Assembly (NCBI RefSeq): GCF_007280555.1
Contig: NZ_VKDB01000001.1
Location: 248,001-312,000, forward strand
Length of the DNA: 64,000 nucleotides
DNA from: Deinococcus detaillensis
GTDB lineage: Bacteria > Deinococcota > Deinococci > Deinococcales > Deinococcaceae
Reading direction: 5' to 3'
The translations under genes and the position numbers were made by a program. This document shows, piece after piece, positions 45,000-58,578 of this stretch. Position 1 is the stretch's first letter. Every line of letters begins with the position of its first letter. The notes beneath the pieces are model-generated. The model was not told where the DNA came from. It searched no databases and worked only from the letters and a program-made list of their open reading frames with translations.

Positions 45000-46652
45000 T
45001 CAGTCGTCGGCGCTGACGGCTTCCGGCTTCGCTGCGGCCCGCTGAGCCGTAGCCTGACCCTCCGCCTGAATAAACTCAGCTGCCTTCTCGGCAATCATGA
45101 TGGTTGGCGCGTTGGTGTTGCCGCGCACGACACTGGGCATAATGCTGGCGTCAGCGACCCACAGGCCTTCCAAGCCGCGTACCTTGAGGCGCTCATCGAC
45201 TACGGCGAGGTCGTCGTGGCCCATCTTGCAGGTGCCGACCGGGTGGTAAATGGTCATGGCCTGCGCCCGAATGTACTCGCGCAGGTCGTCGTCGCTTTGA
45301 ATCTCTGCGCCCGGCATGGCTTCGCGGGTGCGGTATGCCGAAAGTGCCTCTGATTCGCCGACTTGCCGCGCCAGCCGCATGCCGCGCAGGAGCACATTCA
45401 TATCGGCTTCATCCGAGAGGTAATCGGGTTCGATCAGCGGCTGGGCCTGCGGATCGGCGCTGGCCAAACGGATACGCCCCCGACTCTTTGGGGCGACCAA
45501 TGAAGGCAGCAGCGTGAAGTGGTGGCCGTCCAGTTCCAAAAAGCCGTGATCTACGAACAGCGCTGCGCCGTTGTGAAACTGCAAATCCGGCGCGTCTAGG
45601 GCAGGATCGGATTTCATAAAGCCGCCGGTTTCAGCGATGTTGCTGCACAGCATGCCTTGCTGGTCACTCATGTACAGCGCGAAATTGGCTTCGCTGGTGG
45701 CGTCTTTGATGCTCACCGTCTGGGTTTCGTAGACCAGCGGCACAAACAGGTGGTCTTGTAAGTTCTGGCCCACGCCTGGGAGGTCATGCAGCACTTCGAT
45801 CCCTGCCGCTTCCAGTTCTCGGCGCTCGCCAATACCCGAAAGCATCAGCAGGTGCGGACTGGTGATCGCTCCCGCCGCCAGAATCACGCCCCGCTCGGCC
45901 CGAACCGTGTGCAGTTGCTCGCCGCTGAGATACTCGGCCCCCACCGCCCGCCCGCCTTCCAGCACAATGCGGGTGACGTGCGCTCCGGTGCGGGCTTCCA
46001 AATTGGGCCGCGCCAGAGCGGGTTTGAGGTAAGCGCTGGCCACCGAATGCCGCACCCCGCTTTTCTGAGTGACTTGGTAGCGCCCGACCCCTTCTTGCGA
46101 CTCGCCGTTGAAGTCACCATTGGCCGCGAAGCCGATTTCCTCGAAACCAGCGGTGATGGCGTCGCAAATCTCGTGGGTGTAGCGGCGGTTCTCGACGTGC
46201 AGCGGCCCGCCCGCACCGTGAAACTCACCCGCGCCGTTTTCGTTGTCCTCAGCTTTGATAAAGTACGGCAGCACTTCGTCGTAGCTCCAGCCCGGATTGC
46301 CTGCCGCCGCCCAAGCGTCGTAGTCGGCGCGGTTGCCGCGAATATAAACCATCGCGTTGATACTGCTGGAGCCGCCCAGCATCTTGCCGCGCGGCCAGTA
46401 CAATTTGCGCCCGGCCAGATGCGCCTGTGCCTGCGTTTCGTAGTTCCAATCCAGCGGCGACTTGAACAGTTTGGCAAAGGCCGCCGGAATGCCGATCTCC
46501 GGCGCTTCGTCCGGCACGCCCGCTTCGAGGAGCAGCACCCGCGTTTGGGCGTCTTCGCTCAGCCGCGCCGCGACCACGCAGCCGCCTGAACCCGCGCCGA
46601 TCACCAGATAATCAACAGAAGTTGGAGCGGATTCGCTTTTGCCCTGCGTCAT
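45000..46652 (-). CDS. GMC-family FAD oxidoreductase (choline/alcohol dehydrogenase-like)
   Basis: 550 residues. The FAD motif DYLVIGAGSGGCVVAARLSED opens the chain, KMLGGSSSINAMVYIRG is GMC signature 1, and the active-site region HPVGTCKMGHDDLAVVD is near residue 470 with the C-terminal NTNAPTIMIAEKAA. These enzymes oxidise alcohols such as choline or glucose derivatives. The sequence is closest to choline dehydrogenase-like proteins, but no betaine pathway gene is adjacent. GGAGG lies 5 nt before the ATG. Confidence 0.93.
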   Translation of the reverse strand: MTQGKSESAPTSVDYLVIGAGSGGCVVAARLSEDAQTRVLLLEAGVPDEAPEIGIPAAFAKLFKSPLDWNYETQAQAHLAGRKLYWPRGKMLGGSSSINAMVYIRGNRADYDAWAAAGNPGWSYDEVLPYFIKAEDNENGAGEFHGAGGPLHVENRRYTHEICDAITAGFEEIGFAANGDFNGESQEGVGRYQVTQKSGVRHSVASAYLKPALARPNLEARTGAHVTRIVLEGGRAVGAEYLSGEQLHTVRAERGVILAAGAITSPHLLMLSGIGERRELEAAGIEVLHDLPGVGQNLQDHLFVPLVYETQTVSIKDATSEANFALYMSDQQGMLCSNIAETGGFMKSDPALDAPDLQFHNGAALFVDHGFLELDGHHFTLLPSLVAPKSRGRIRLASADPQAQPLIEPDYLSDEADMNVLLRGMRLARQVGESEALSAYRTREAMPGAEIQSDDDLREYIRAQAMTIYHPVGTCKMGHDDLAVVDERLKVRGLEGLWVADASIMPSVVRGNTNAPTIMIAEKAAEFIQAEGQATAQRAAAKPEAVSADD

Positions 46653-46833
46653 GTGCCCTCCACGCCAAAGAAGTGGGAATGACCGCCCTGCCTCACGGAT
46701 TTGAGGTACGGCGGTAGAGCCTAAATTGAAAAAACTTCAGTTCGCGTTGAGCCAGCATACGCCTGTGGGACACCAAAAAAGATTAGCCCCGCTTCCCAAT
46801 TGGTGGGAGCGGAGCCAAACGTCGGGGTAGCCT

Positions 46834-47376
46834 TTAAGCGGCGGGGGCTTCGTTGCTGGTTTCTTCCGCGCCGCGCCGGTTGCGGTTAGGGCGCTCGGCG
46901 GTGGTCTCTGTCGGTGCGGGGGCGCTGGCGGTGGGCGCAGTGGCCGCAGGGACGTTGGCAGCGGGCGTGTTGGTCGTGGGCATGTTGTTCGTAGGTACAG
47001 CCGAGATGCGGCCCAAGGTTTCGCCAAAAGCCCGCATGGCGTCGCTGGCTTCCAGCTCAGACACGGCGCGGGCATTGAGCGCTTTGAGTTCTTCGCGGGT
47101 CACGGCGTATTCGGGCGCGTCGTGACCCTTAAGGCCGCGCAGCACGCTGTACGCGCTGGCCGACTCGATCTCCGCTCCTTTGGTGGTCGTCACGGTGCTG
47201 GCGCTGTCCATCCCCGCACCGATCAAGGTGATGTTGTCGGGCGAGACCATCGTGACCCTATCGCCGCGCTCCTCCATGTGGGCGGCGAGTTGCAGCAGGC
47301 CGCGCAAATGAAGCATGTGCTGAAACAGTTCCAAGTGCGCGGTCATCGCGCCCGCTTTCTTCAAGAGGTTATCCAT
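46834..47376 (-). CDS. Unknown protein behind a candidate DdrO operator
   Basis: 180 residues with no recognised family. Residues 1-75 are a compact alpha/beta-looking region (HLRGLLQLAAHMEERGDRVTMV, then ITLIGAG), and residues 76-125 are helical (REELKALNARAVSELEASDAMRAF). The last 55 residues are Pro/Ala/Thr-rich and end in a basic PNRNRRG motif before an acidic tip, an unstructured tail like that of some single-strand-binding or repair accessory proteins. The promoter carries a 17-bp RDRM-like palindrome between -35 and -10, with the ATG 6 nt after the -10. DNA-damage induction is inferred from the operator alone. Confidence 0.7.
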   Translation of the reverse strand: MDNLLKKAGAMTAHLELFQHMLHLRGLLQLAAHMEERGDRVTMVSPDNITLIGAGMDSASTVTTTKGAEIESASAYSVLRGLKGHDAPEYAVTREELKALNARAVSELEASDAMRAFGETLGRISAVPTNNMPTTNTPAANVPAATAPTASAPAPTETTAERPNRNRRGAEETSNEAPAA

Positions 47377-47382
47377 ACTGGT

Positions 47383-47410
47383 ATTATTACGGTGTTGGCG
47401 TAATTGTCAA
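47383..47410 (-). promoter_or_regulatory. RDRM-like operator inside a leaderless promoter
   Basis: On the minus strand TTGACA (47410-47405) and AATAAT (47388-47383) are separated by 16 nt. TTACG-N7-CGTAA (47387-47403), flanked by A and T so that six bases match on each side, sits between the elements and reaches into the -10 by two bases. The arms follow the TTAYG...CRTAA pattern of the radiation/desiccation response motif bound by the repressor DdrO, which PprI (IrrE) cleaves after damage. Confidence 0.6.
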
Positions 47411-47448
47411 GCCTAAGTTAAGCCAGATGAATCAAAATGAAGAAACGC

Positions 47449-47985
47449 TCAAGTCGGTTTGAGGTCAAAGCGTTGCCGCTCCGTGTAAGGCTGCCCCGCT
47501 TGGTCTTTGCCAAACAGCACCAACTGAGAAGCCGTGAACACCAGCGGCTGAGTTTCCAGATCGCTGAACTCCTGCTGAGCACTTTCGATGGCCTGCTCCC
47601 AAGTCACGTTGAAGCTGCGCCACTCCAGCGCCAAAGTCAGGTGCGGATGGTAGTTCTCCAAAGCAAAATCGCCGGGTGCTTGGCCCAGTTCGCTCACCAG
47701 GTCGCGGTGAAGCTCGTGCAAAGCGGGCGCGTCCACCGACAAAAAAATCACCCGCGAGCCGAAAAATCCCACGCGCCCAAGAGTGACGGGCGCGGCGGTC
47801 TGGCGCTCAGCCACCGCTGCGGCCACGCTTTGCCAGCGCTTTTGGGGCAGCGCGGCAGGAGCCAGCAAGGTCACGTGCGGCACAGTGATGATGTGTTCCA
47901 GTTTGGCTTGCCAAGCCAGCACACGGGCCGTGAGTTCGGGCGGCGGGGGAATGCCAACAAAAAAGGGAGGCGAAGGTGCAAGCAT
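47449..47985 (-). CDS. 2'-5' RNA ligase-like / 2H phosphoesterase
   Basis: 178 residues with two HxTx-type motifs about 80 residues apart: PHVTLLAP near residue 35 and HPHLTLAL near residue 115, the hallmark of the 2H superfamily (ThpR/LigT-type ligases and phosphodiesterases). In bacteria these act on 2',3'-cyclic phosphates or RNA ends. Its start is 5 nt from a TAGGCT hexamer that overlaps the -10 of the divergent epimerase gene. Confidence 0.85.
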   Translation of the reverse strand: MLAPSPPFFVGIPPPPELTARVLAWQAKLEHIITVPHVTLLAPAALPQKRWQSVAAAVAERQTAAPVTLGRVGFFGSRVIFLSVDAPALHELHRDLVSELGQAPGDFALENYHPHLTLALEWRSFNVTWEQAIESAQQEFSDLETQPLVFTASQLVLFGKDQAGQPYTERQRFDLKPT

Positions 47986-48001
47986 GCCTTAGCCTAAAGC
48001 C
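47986..48001. promoter_or_regulatory. 16-bp bidirectional leaderless promoter
   Basis: Only 16 bp lie between two divergent start codons (47985 minus and 48002 plus). The plus-strand -10 TAGCCT (47990-47995) ends 6 nt before its ATG, and the minus-strand -10 TAGGCT (47996-47991) ends 5 nt before its ATG. The two hexamers share five bases, so polymerase can bind in only one direction at a time. Confidence 0.6.
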
Positions 48002-48955
48002 ATGAACTTCTTGGTATTGGGCGGCACCCGCTTCGTGGGTCGGCAAATAGTCCTGGAACTCCTCGGGCGCGGCCACCATGTGAGCATCCTGACGCGCGGA
48101 CAAACCGACGACGACCTGCCGCTGGAAGTGGAGCGGCTGCGCGGCGATAGAGACGCGGGCAATTTGAGCGCCCTCACGGGCCGCACCTGGGACGCCTGCT
48201 TGGATGTCAGCGGCTACGTGCCCCGTGTGGTGACCCAGAGTGCTGAACTCCTTAAAGACGCCGTGAAACGCTACCTCTTTATTTCCACCGTCAGCGTTTA
48301 TGCGGACGGACAGAGCGGGCCGATCACCGAAGATTCAGCCTTGGCCGTCTTGAAAGACTCTAAAAGCGAGAACATTCAAGCCGATTATGGAGCGCTCAAA
48401 GCAGTTTGCGAAGCGGAGGTGCGCCGGATTTACGGCGAGCGGGCCACCATCGTACGCCCCGGTTTGGTGGCAGGGCCACACGATCACACCGGGCGCTTCA
48501 CCTACTGGGTCAAACGGGCTGCCCAGGGTGGCGTTGCTCTGGCTCCCGGCGACGGTCAGGACATCACTCAGGCGATAGACGCCCGCGACTTGGCAGCGTT
48601 TGTGGCGCATCTGCTGGAGCACCATACGCCGGGCATCTTCAACGCGGTGGGTGAGCCGCTGACGTTTGCCGCTTTTCTCGCTGAAGTTTCTGTGGGCGTG
48701 GACGCTCATCCCGATTGGCATTGGATTTCGCAGGCCGATCAGCAACGCCTCGCGGCAGGGGAGAGCTGGCCCATCTATGCTCACCGCGAACCTATTCTCA
48801 ATATTGAGCCTGTGCGGGCCAAAGCGGCGGGCCTTAAGTTGCGCCCCCTCTCCGACACGGCGCGGGACACGCTGGCCTGGGCCAAGCAAACGGGCGCTGA
48901 GGGCACGGGGCCGAGTGCAGAACGGGAAGCGGCATTGCTTTCTCAGCTGACTTGA
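48002..48955 (+). CDS. NAD-dependent epimerase/dehydratase (extended SDR)
   Basis: 317 residues. The nucleotide loop is LVLGGTRFVGRQIV at the N-terminus. The catalytic Tyr/Lys pair is ADYGALK, preceded by YLFISTVSVYAD. This is the atypical extended SDR group often annotated as UDP-glucose 4-epimerase-like or isoflavone reductase-like. Its substrate is probably a nucleotide sugar, which is unproven. Confidence 0.85.
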   Translation: MNFLVLGGTRFVGRQIVLELLGRGHHVSILTRGQTDDDLPLEVERLRGDRDAGNLSALTGRTWDACLDVSGYVPRVVTQSAELLKDAVKRYLFISTVSVYADGQSGPITEDSALAVLKDSKSENIQADYGALKAVCEAEVRRIYGERATIVRPGLVAGPHDHTGRFTYWVKRAAQGGVALAPGDGQDITQAIDARDLAAFVAHLLEHHTPGIFNAVGEPLTFAAFLAEVSVGVDAHPDWHWISQADQQRLAAGESWPIYAHREPILNIEPVRAKAAGLKLRPLSDTARDTLAWAKQTGAEGTGPSAEREAALLSQLT

Positions 48956-48990
48956 CGGCGGTTCGGCGGCTCAATTGCGAGTTTTTACCC

Positions 48991-49020
48991 TTGCGCCGCG
49001 CTGCACAAGAGCGCTAAGAT
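48991..49020 (+). promoter_or_regulatory. Promoter of the str operon
   Basis: TTGCGC (48991-48996) and TAAGAT (49015-49020) with an 18-nt spacer. The transcript would have a leader of about 190 nt before rpsL. Confidence 0.55.
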
Positions 49021-49217
49021 GCTCCGGTTGGAAACTTCGCGGCTGATTTTTAACCCGTCAAAGTTTCTGCGGATGCGCGGCGTGAACGCTGACCACGCTC
49101 GCAGAGTTTTAAAGCCACGACTTCGGTGCACGTTTGACCGCGCCGGAGCACTGTTCAAGCCCTAGCGCCTGCCGAGCAGCAAGGCAGCGCCAGCCACCCA
49201 CTGAGGAGTGATTTACT

Positions 49218-49622
49218 CTGCCCACTACCCAACAGCTGCTCCGCAAGGGGCGCACCACTTTGCAAAAAAAGAGCAAAGTTCCCGCCCTCAAAGGCAGCCC
49301 TTTCCGGCGCGGCGTTTGCACCGTCGTCAAGACCACCACCCCCAAAAAGCCCAACTCGGCGCTGCGTAAAATTGCCCGTGTGCGCCTGTCCAGCGGCTTT
49401 GAAGTCACCGCTTACATCCCCGGGGAAGGCCACAACCTTCAGGAACACAGCGTGGTGCTGATTCGCGGCGGACGTGTCAAGGACTTGCCCGGCGTGCGTT
49501 ACCACATCGTCCGTGGATCGCTCGACACCCAAGGCGTGAAAGACCGCAACAAGAGCCGCTCCAAGTACGGCACCAAGAAGCCCAAAGCGGGCGCTGCTGC
49601 CGCCGGCGCAAAAAAGAAATAA
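49218..49622 (+). CDS. rpsL: 30S ribosomal protein S12, CTG start
   Basis: 134 residues if translation starts at the CTG at 49218, which gives the conserved S12 beginning [11 protein letters not shown]. In this frame a TGA at 49209-49211 precedes it and no ATG, GTG or TTG lies between; the next usual start is 42 nt inside the gene and would remove the conserved N-terminus. GAGGAG is about 9 nt upstream. S12 shapes the decoding site; the [13 protein letters not shown] region contains the lysine linked to streptomycin resistance. The C-terminal tail is Ala/Lys-rich. Confidence 0.93.
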   Translation: MPTTQQLLRKGRTTLQKKSKVPALKGSPFRRGVCTVVKTTTPKKPNSALRKIARVRLSSGFEVTAYIPGEGHNLQEHSVVLIRGGRVKDLPGVRYHIVRGSLDTQGVKDRNKSRSKYGTKKPKAGAAAAGAKKK

Positions 49623-49801
49623 AGAAGTAGGCCGCACTTGATTTGCCGCCTTCTTCGGAGGCCAGGCCAATGAATCAGTGAGTAGCAGTTAAGCAAATGC
49701 ACCGTAAAACCGTGCTTCATCAGTAAGCGCTTTGGAGTACCACGGCGCTGAAGCCCGCCCCCACCGACACTTGGTGCGTTGGGCGTAGAGAGGGAGACAA
49801 A

Positions 49802-50272
49802 ATGGCCCGTCGCCGTAGAGCAGAAGTTCGTGAATTGTTGCCCGACCTCGTTTACCAAGATGTGCTGGTCAGCGCCACCATCAACCGCATCATGGAAGAC
49901 GGCAAAAAGAACCTTGCCAGCCGCATTTTTTACGGTGCGATGAGCGTCGTTCAAGACCGCACTGGTCAGGAGCCGCTCAAGGTCTACAAGCAGGCCTTCG
50001 AGAACATCAAGCCGCGCGTGGAAGTCCGCAGCCGCCGCGTGGGCGGAAGCACCTATCAGGTGCCGGTGGAAGTCAGCGTCCGCCGCGCCCAGAGCTTGAC
50101 CCTGCGGTGGATGAAGTCCGCCGTGGACAACCGTCCTGAGCGCACCGCCGTCGAGCGCCTCGCTGCCGAGATTTTGGATGCGGCGCAGGGACGCGGCGGG
50201 GCCATCAAGAAAAAAGACGATGTGGAGCGCATGGCCGAGGCCAACCGCGCTTACGCGCACTACCGCTGGTAA
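49802..50272 (+). CDS. rpsG: 30S ribosomal protein S7
   Basis: 156 residues, beginning MARRRRAEVRELLPDL and holding the S7 core KPRVEVRSRRVGGSTYQVPVEV. S7 binds 16S rRNA in the head of the small subunit and nucleates its assembly. It follows rpsL after 179 nt, a long space for this operon, and has AGGGAG upstream of the ATG. In E. coli S7 represses the str operon; a site here is not evident. Confidence 0.97.
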   Translation: MARRRRAEVRELLPDLVYQDVLVSATINRIMEDGKKNLASRIFYGAMSVVQDRTGQEPLKVYKQAFENIKPRVEVRSRRVGGSTYQVPVEVSVRRAQSLTLRWMKSAVDNRPERTAVERLAAEILDAAQGRGGAIKKKDDVERMAEANRAYAHYRW

Positions 50273-50396
50273 ACAAAGCAGCAAGGCAGACGGCGGCTGT
50301 AGCGTTTTTCGCTGGGTCGCCGCTTTGTCCGCCTCCTATATACCGCGCTTCAGCACCTAACCTGTTCGTAAGTCAACCCACTTAGGGAGTTTTAAA

Positions 50397-52493
<2,097 letters not shown>

Positions 52494-52506
52494 AACCAAA
52501 TTCTGC

Positions 52507-52543
52507 AAAGCGGGTCATCTCTTCGGAGGTGGCCCGCTTTTTT
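52507..52543 (+). terminator. Strong Rho-independent terminator after fusA
   Basis: AAAGCGGG (52507-52514) pairs with CCCGCTTT (52533-52540). The inner stem CATCTC-TTCG-GAGGTG has a stable tetraloop, and a T-run follows. Confidence 0.9.
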
Positions 52544-52579
52544 GACGGGTATTTGACAAAGGTAATGTTAAGATGAACC

Positions 52580-52984
52580 ATGAAGCCTGAAAAACTCTCT
52601 TGGGTCACGATCCCGCTACTGATCTCCATCATTCTGAGCATTTTGGGAATGTTAAGCTTGCCGTTTATAGGCTTTTTTATCAATCTGATTTTCGGTGCGG
52701 CCATGAACGATTCTTCAACGACGGCGTCAGACGCTCAAGCGCTCGGCTGGGTCAAACTTTTAACCGGCTCGACCTTATGGGTCATTTTCTTTTTCAGCTT
52801 GGCTTGGACTGTTTTTCAGTTTCTCACTTACCGGGCGATACAGGAAGGCAAAGGCTGGGCCAGAATTGCCGCCATCGTGATTGCCATCCTGGGCCTGCTG
52901 AACTTTCCAGTCGGCACGGCGCTGGGCGTCTTTATGCTAGTTGGCGCTTTTGACCCTGCCGTGCAGGAATACGCCAACCGCTAA
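52580..52984 (+). CDS. Small membrane protein of unknown function between fusA and tuf
   Basis: 134 residues with four hydrophobic helices (near 10-32, 58-80, 95-115 and the end of the third loop). No domain is recognised. It has its own upstream region (TAAGAT 5 nt before the ATG) after the fusA terminator and is followed by a hairpin, so it is an independent unit inserted in an otherwise conserved translation cluster. Base use is less G+C-rich than that of its neighbours. Confidence 0.65.
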   Translation: MKPEKLSWVTIPLLISIILSILGMLSLPFIGFFINLIFGAAMNDSSTTASDAQALGWVKLLTGSTLWVIFFFSLAWTVFQFLTYRAIQEGKGWARIAAIVIAILGLLNFPVGTALGVFMLVGAFDPAVQEYANR

Positions 52985-53014
52985 AGCAAGACGTAAGCAA
53001 AAGTCAAATTTAAA

Positions 53015-53049
53015 GGGGTGTTTCGCTGTTCCTGCAAGTGAAACACCCC
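53015..53049 (+). terminator. Terminator hairpin before the tuf promoter
   Basis: GGGGTGTTTC (53015-53024) pairs perfectly with GAAACACCCC (53040-53049). The following TTGCC is a weak T-tract. Confidence 0.65.
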
Positions 53050-53078
53050 TTGCCATTTCCCGCCAAATCCATTACTCT
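53050..53078 (+). promoter_or_regulatory. Promoter of tuf and the S10 cluster
   Basis: TTGCCA (53050-53055) and TACTCT (53073-53078), 17 nt apart, start right at the end of the preceding hairpin. The leader before tuf would be about 183 nt. Confidence 0.65.
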
Positions 53079-53267
53079 GTGAAGTCGGTGCGCTGAAAAG
53101 CGTTGGCGCAACGTGCCGTGAGGTTGGGCCTTGAGAAACTCAAGTGCAGCGGCCCCGGCGGGAATCAACCCAATGTGGACTTTATGTTCGACCGCAACCC
53201 GATCAAAGGGAAATTTTCTCTTGTCGCAGAGCAGAGCATGTCGCCCACCACTTGGAGGAGTAATCAC

Positions 53268-54485
<1,218 letters not shown>

Positions 54486-54490
54486 GTGAA

Positions 54491-55433
<943 letters not shown>

Positions 55434-55434
<1 letters not shown>

Positions 55435-56060
55435 TGGCTCAGATTAACGTGGTGGGCGCGAATGCCCGCACCATCGAATTGGAGTTGCCTAAGGCAAACC
55501 CCAATTTGCTGCACGAAGTGGTCACTTGGCAGCTTGCCAAGCGCCGCGCCGGAACGGCCAGCACCAAGACCCGTACCCAGGTCAGTGCGACCAGCAAGAA
55601 GATGTACAGCCAAAAAGGCACCGGTAACGCCCGTCACGGCGACCGTGGCGCTCCCAACTTCGTGGGCGGCGGCGTGGCCTTCGGTCCTAAGCCCCGCAGC
55701 TACGCTTACACCCTGCCCAAAAAAGTCCGTCAGCTTGGTCTGGCGATGGCTCTGTCTGACCGCAGCGAGCAAGGCAAGCTTCTGGCCGTGGACGGGTTTA
55801 ACCTCGACGGCAAGACCAAAGGCTTCCTGAGCTGGGCCAAGGACAACGGCATGGACGGCTCTGAGCGCGTGTTCCTCGTCACCGACGACGCGAACGCCCG
55901 CCGTGCTGCCCGCAACTTGACTTGGGTCACAGCTTTGCCAGTGGCCGGCCTCAACGTCTATGACATCTTGCGCCACGAGCGCCTCGTCATCGACGCCGCC
56001 GTACTGGAACCCGCCAAGACCGACGTCCCCCAATCCAACTCGGAAGGTGAGCAGCAGTGA
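55434..56060 (+). CDS. rplD: 50S ribosomal protein L4
   Basis: 208 residues. The extended loop that lines the exit tunnel is seen in [24 protein letters not shown]. In E. coli L4 represses the S10 operon; whether it does so here is unknown. It overlaps rplW by 4 nt. Confidence 0.98.
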
Positions 56061-56347
56061 GCAGCATCTACGAAACCCTGCAAATCCCGGTGATGAGCGA
56101 GAAAGCCTACAAAGGCATGGAAAAGGGTGTCTACACCTTCTGGGTCAAGCCCAGCGCCACCAAAACCGATGTCCGCAACGCGGTTCAGCAGGCATTCGGC
56201 GTCAAGGTGGTCAAGGTTACGACCTTTAACGTCGAAGGCAAAGTCAAGCGGGTCGGCAAATTTACCGGCAACCGCAACGACCGCAAGAAGGCCATGGTCA
56301 AACTCGCCGATGGCCAGAAAATTGAGGCCCTCGAGGGTCTGGTTTAA
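56057..56347 (+). CDS. rplW: 50S ribosomal protein L23
   Basis: 96 residues starting at a GTG that overlaps the end of rplD. The L23 core reads [46 protein letters not shown]23 sits at the tunnel exit and binds trigger factor and SRP. Confidence 0.97.
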   Translation: MSSIYETLQIPVMSEKAYKGMEKGVYTFWVKPSATKTDVRNAVQQAFGVKVVKVTTFNVEGKVKRVGKFTGNRNDRKKAMVKLADGQKIEALEGLV

Positions 56348-56360
56348 GGAAGGTTGAAGC

Positions 56361-57194
<834 letters not shown>

Positions 57195-57206
57195 GGAGGG
57201 TAGGAC

Positions 57207-57494
57207 ATGCCCCGTAGCCTGAAGAAAGGGCCATTCGTGGATGACCACCTCCTGAACAAGGTGGACGCCCAGAACGCCAAAAAAGACAAGCGTGTGATCA
57301 AGACCTGGAGCCGCCGCAGTACGGTGGTTCCCGAGATGATCGGTCACACCATCGCCGTGTACAACGGCAAGCAGCACGTGCCGGTCTACGTGAACGAGCA
57401 AATGATCGGCCACAAACTTGGTGAATTCAGCCCGACCCGCAGTTACCGTGGGCACGGCTCTGAAAAGTCCGCCAAAGGGAGCAAGAAGAAGTAA
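57207..57494 (+). CDS. rpsS: 30S ribosomal protein S19
   Basis: 95 residues, [18 protein letters not shown] at the start and [16 protein letters not shown] near the end. S19 is in the 30S head with S13. AGGAGG precedes the ATG. Its stop overlaps rplV by 1 nt. Confidence 0.98.
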   Translation: MPRSLKKGPFVDDHLLNKVDAQNAKKDKRVIKTWSRRSTVVPEMIGHTIAVYNGKQHVPVYVNEQMIGHKLGEFSPTRSYRGHGSEKSAKGSKKK

Positions 57495-57829
57495 TGCAGG
57501 CTAAAGCGATTGCACGCTACATCCGCATCAGCCCACGCAAGGTTCGCCTTGTCGTGGACGTGATTCGCGGCAAGAACGTCCGTGACGCCGAAGACCTGCT
57601 GCGCTTCGTGCCCAAGGCCGCCAGCACCCCGGTGGACAAGGTGCTCAAAAGCGCCAAAGCCAACGCGGTCAACAACCACGACATGATCGAAGACCGCTTG
57701 TACGTCTCGCAGATCTTCGTGGACGCCGGCCCGACCCTCAAGCGCCTCATCCCACGTGCGCGTGGCACGGCCAACATCATCAAGAAGCGCACCAGCCACA
57801 TCACGGTCATCTTGGAGGAGCGAGCCTAA
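57494..57829 (+). CDS. rplV: 50S ribosomal protein L22
   Basis: 111 residues with [20 protein letters not shown] at the start and [27 protein letters not shown] at the end, the latter forming the beta-hairpin that lines the exit tunnel and is altered in macrolide resistance. Compact, without the N-terminal extension seen in some relatives. Confidence 0.97.
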   Translation: MQAKAIARYIRISPRKVRLVVDVIRGKNVRDAEDLLRFVPKAASTPVDKVLKSAKANAVNNHDMIEDRLYVSQIFVDAGPTLKRLIPRARGTANIIKKRTSHITVILEERA

Positions 57830-58578
57830 TGGGAAATAAAGTCAACCCGAACGGCTTTCGCCTCGGCATCACCAAAGGCTGGAACAGCCGCTGGTACGCC
57901 GGCAAGAAAACCTACAGCAAACTGGTCAAGGAAGACGAAACCATTCGTCAACTGGTCAACCGCGAACTCAAGGCCGCTGGCATCGCCCGTATCGAGATCG
58001 AGCGGGCCGGTCAGCAGGTCAATGTCATCATCAGCGCCGCTAAACCCGGCATCGTGATTGGCAAGGGCGGCGAGAGCATCAAGAGACTGCGCGGTCAGAT
58101 CGAGCGTGTGGTGACTGCGGGCACGGTGGCGGTTAACGTCGCCGAGATCCCCAATCCCAACACCTCTGCGCCTTTAGTGGCGCTGCGAATCGCTGAGCAG
58201 ATCGAGCGCCGCTTTGCTTTCCGCCGCGCCATGAAGCAGGCTGCTCAGCGTGTGATGGAATCCGGCGCACGCGGCGTCAAAGTAGTCATGAGTGGACGCC
58301 TTGGCGGAGCCGAGCAGGCCCGTACCGAGAAGGTTCTCGAAGGCCGTGTGCCGCTGCACACCCTCCGTGCCGACATCGATTACGGCACCGCCCTGGCCAA
58401 AACCGGCTACGGCATCATCGGCATCAAAGTCTTGGTGTTTAACGGTGAAGTCATCGGTGGCAAAACTGAAGCCGTCGCCAAACCCGCTCGCCCTGAGCGC
58501 ACCGAGCGCCGTCCCGAAGGGGGCGACCGTAACAACCGCCGCCGCCCGACGGCCCGCCGCCGCACCGGAGGTGAATGA
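57829..58578 (+). CDS. rpsC: 30S ribosomal protein S3
   Basis: 249 residues with the KH domain ([19 protein letters not shown]) and a C-terminal basic tail of about 35 residues ([15 protein letters not shown]) typical of the group. S3 guards the mRNA entry channel. Its end overlaps the start of rplP. Confidence 0.98.
   Translation: MGNKVNPNGFRLGITKGWNSRWYAGKKTYSKLVKEDETIRQLVNRELKAAGIARIEIERAGQQVNVIISAAKPGIVIGKGGESIKRLRGQIERVVTAGTVAVNVAEIPNPNTSAPLVALRIAEQIERRFAFRRAMKQAAQRVMESGARGVKVVMSGRLGGAEQARTEKVLEGRVPLHTLRADIDYGTALAKTGYGIIGIKVLVFNGEVIGGKTEAVAKPARPERTERRPEGGDRNNRRRPTARRRTGGE

Noticed and set aside
49260..49622. Shorter rpsL starting at TTG 49260
   Set aside because: It would drop the conserved S12 N-terminus, which is encoded in frame immediately upstream.
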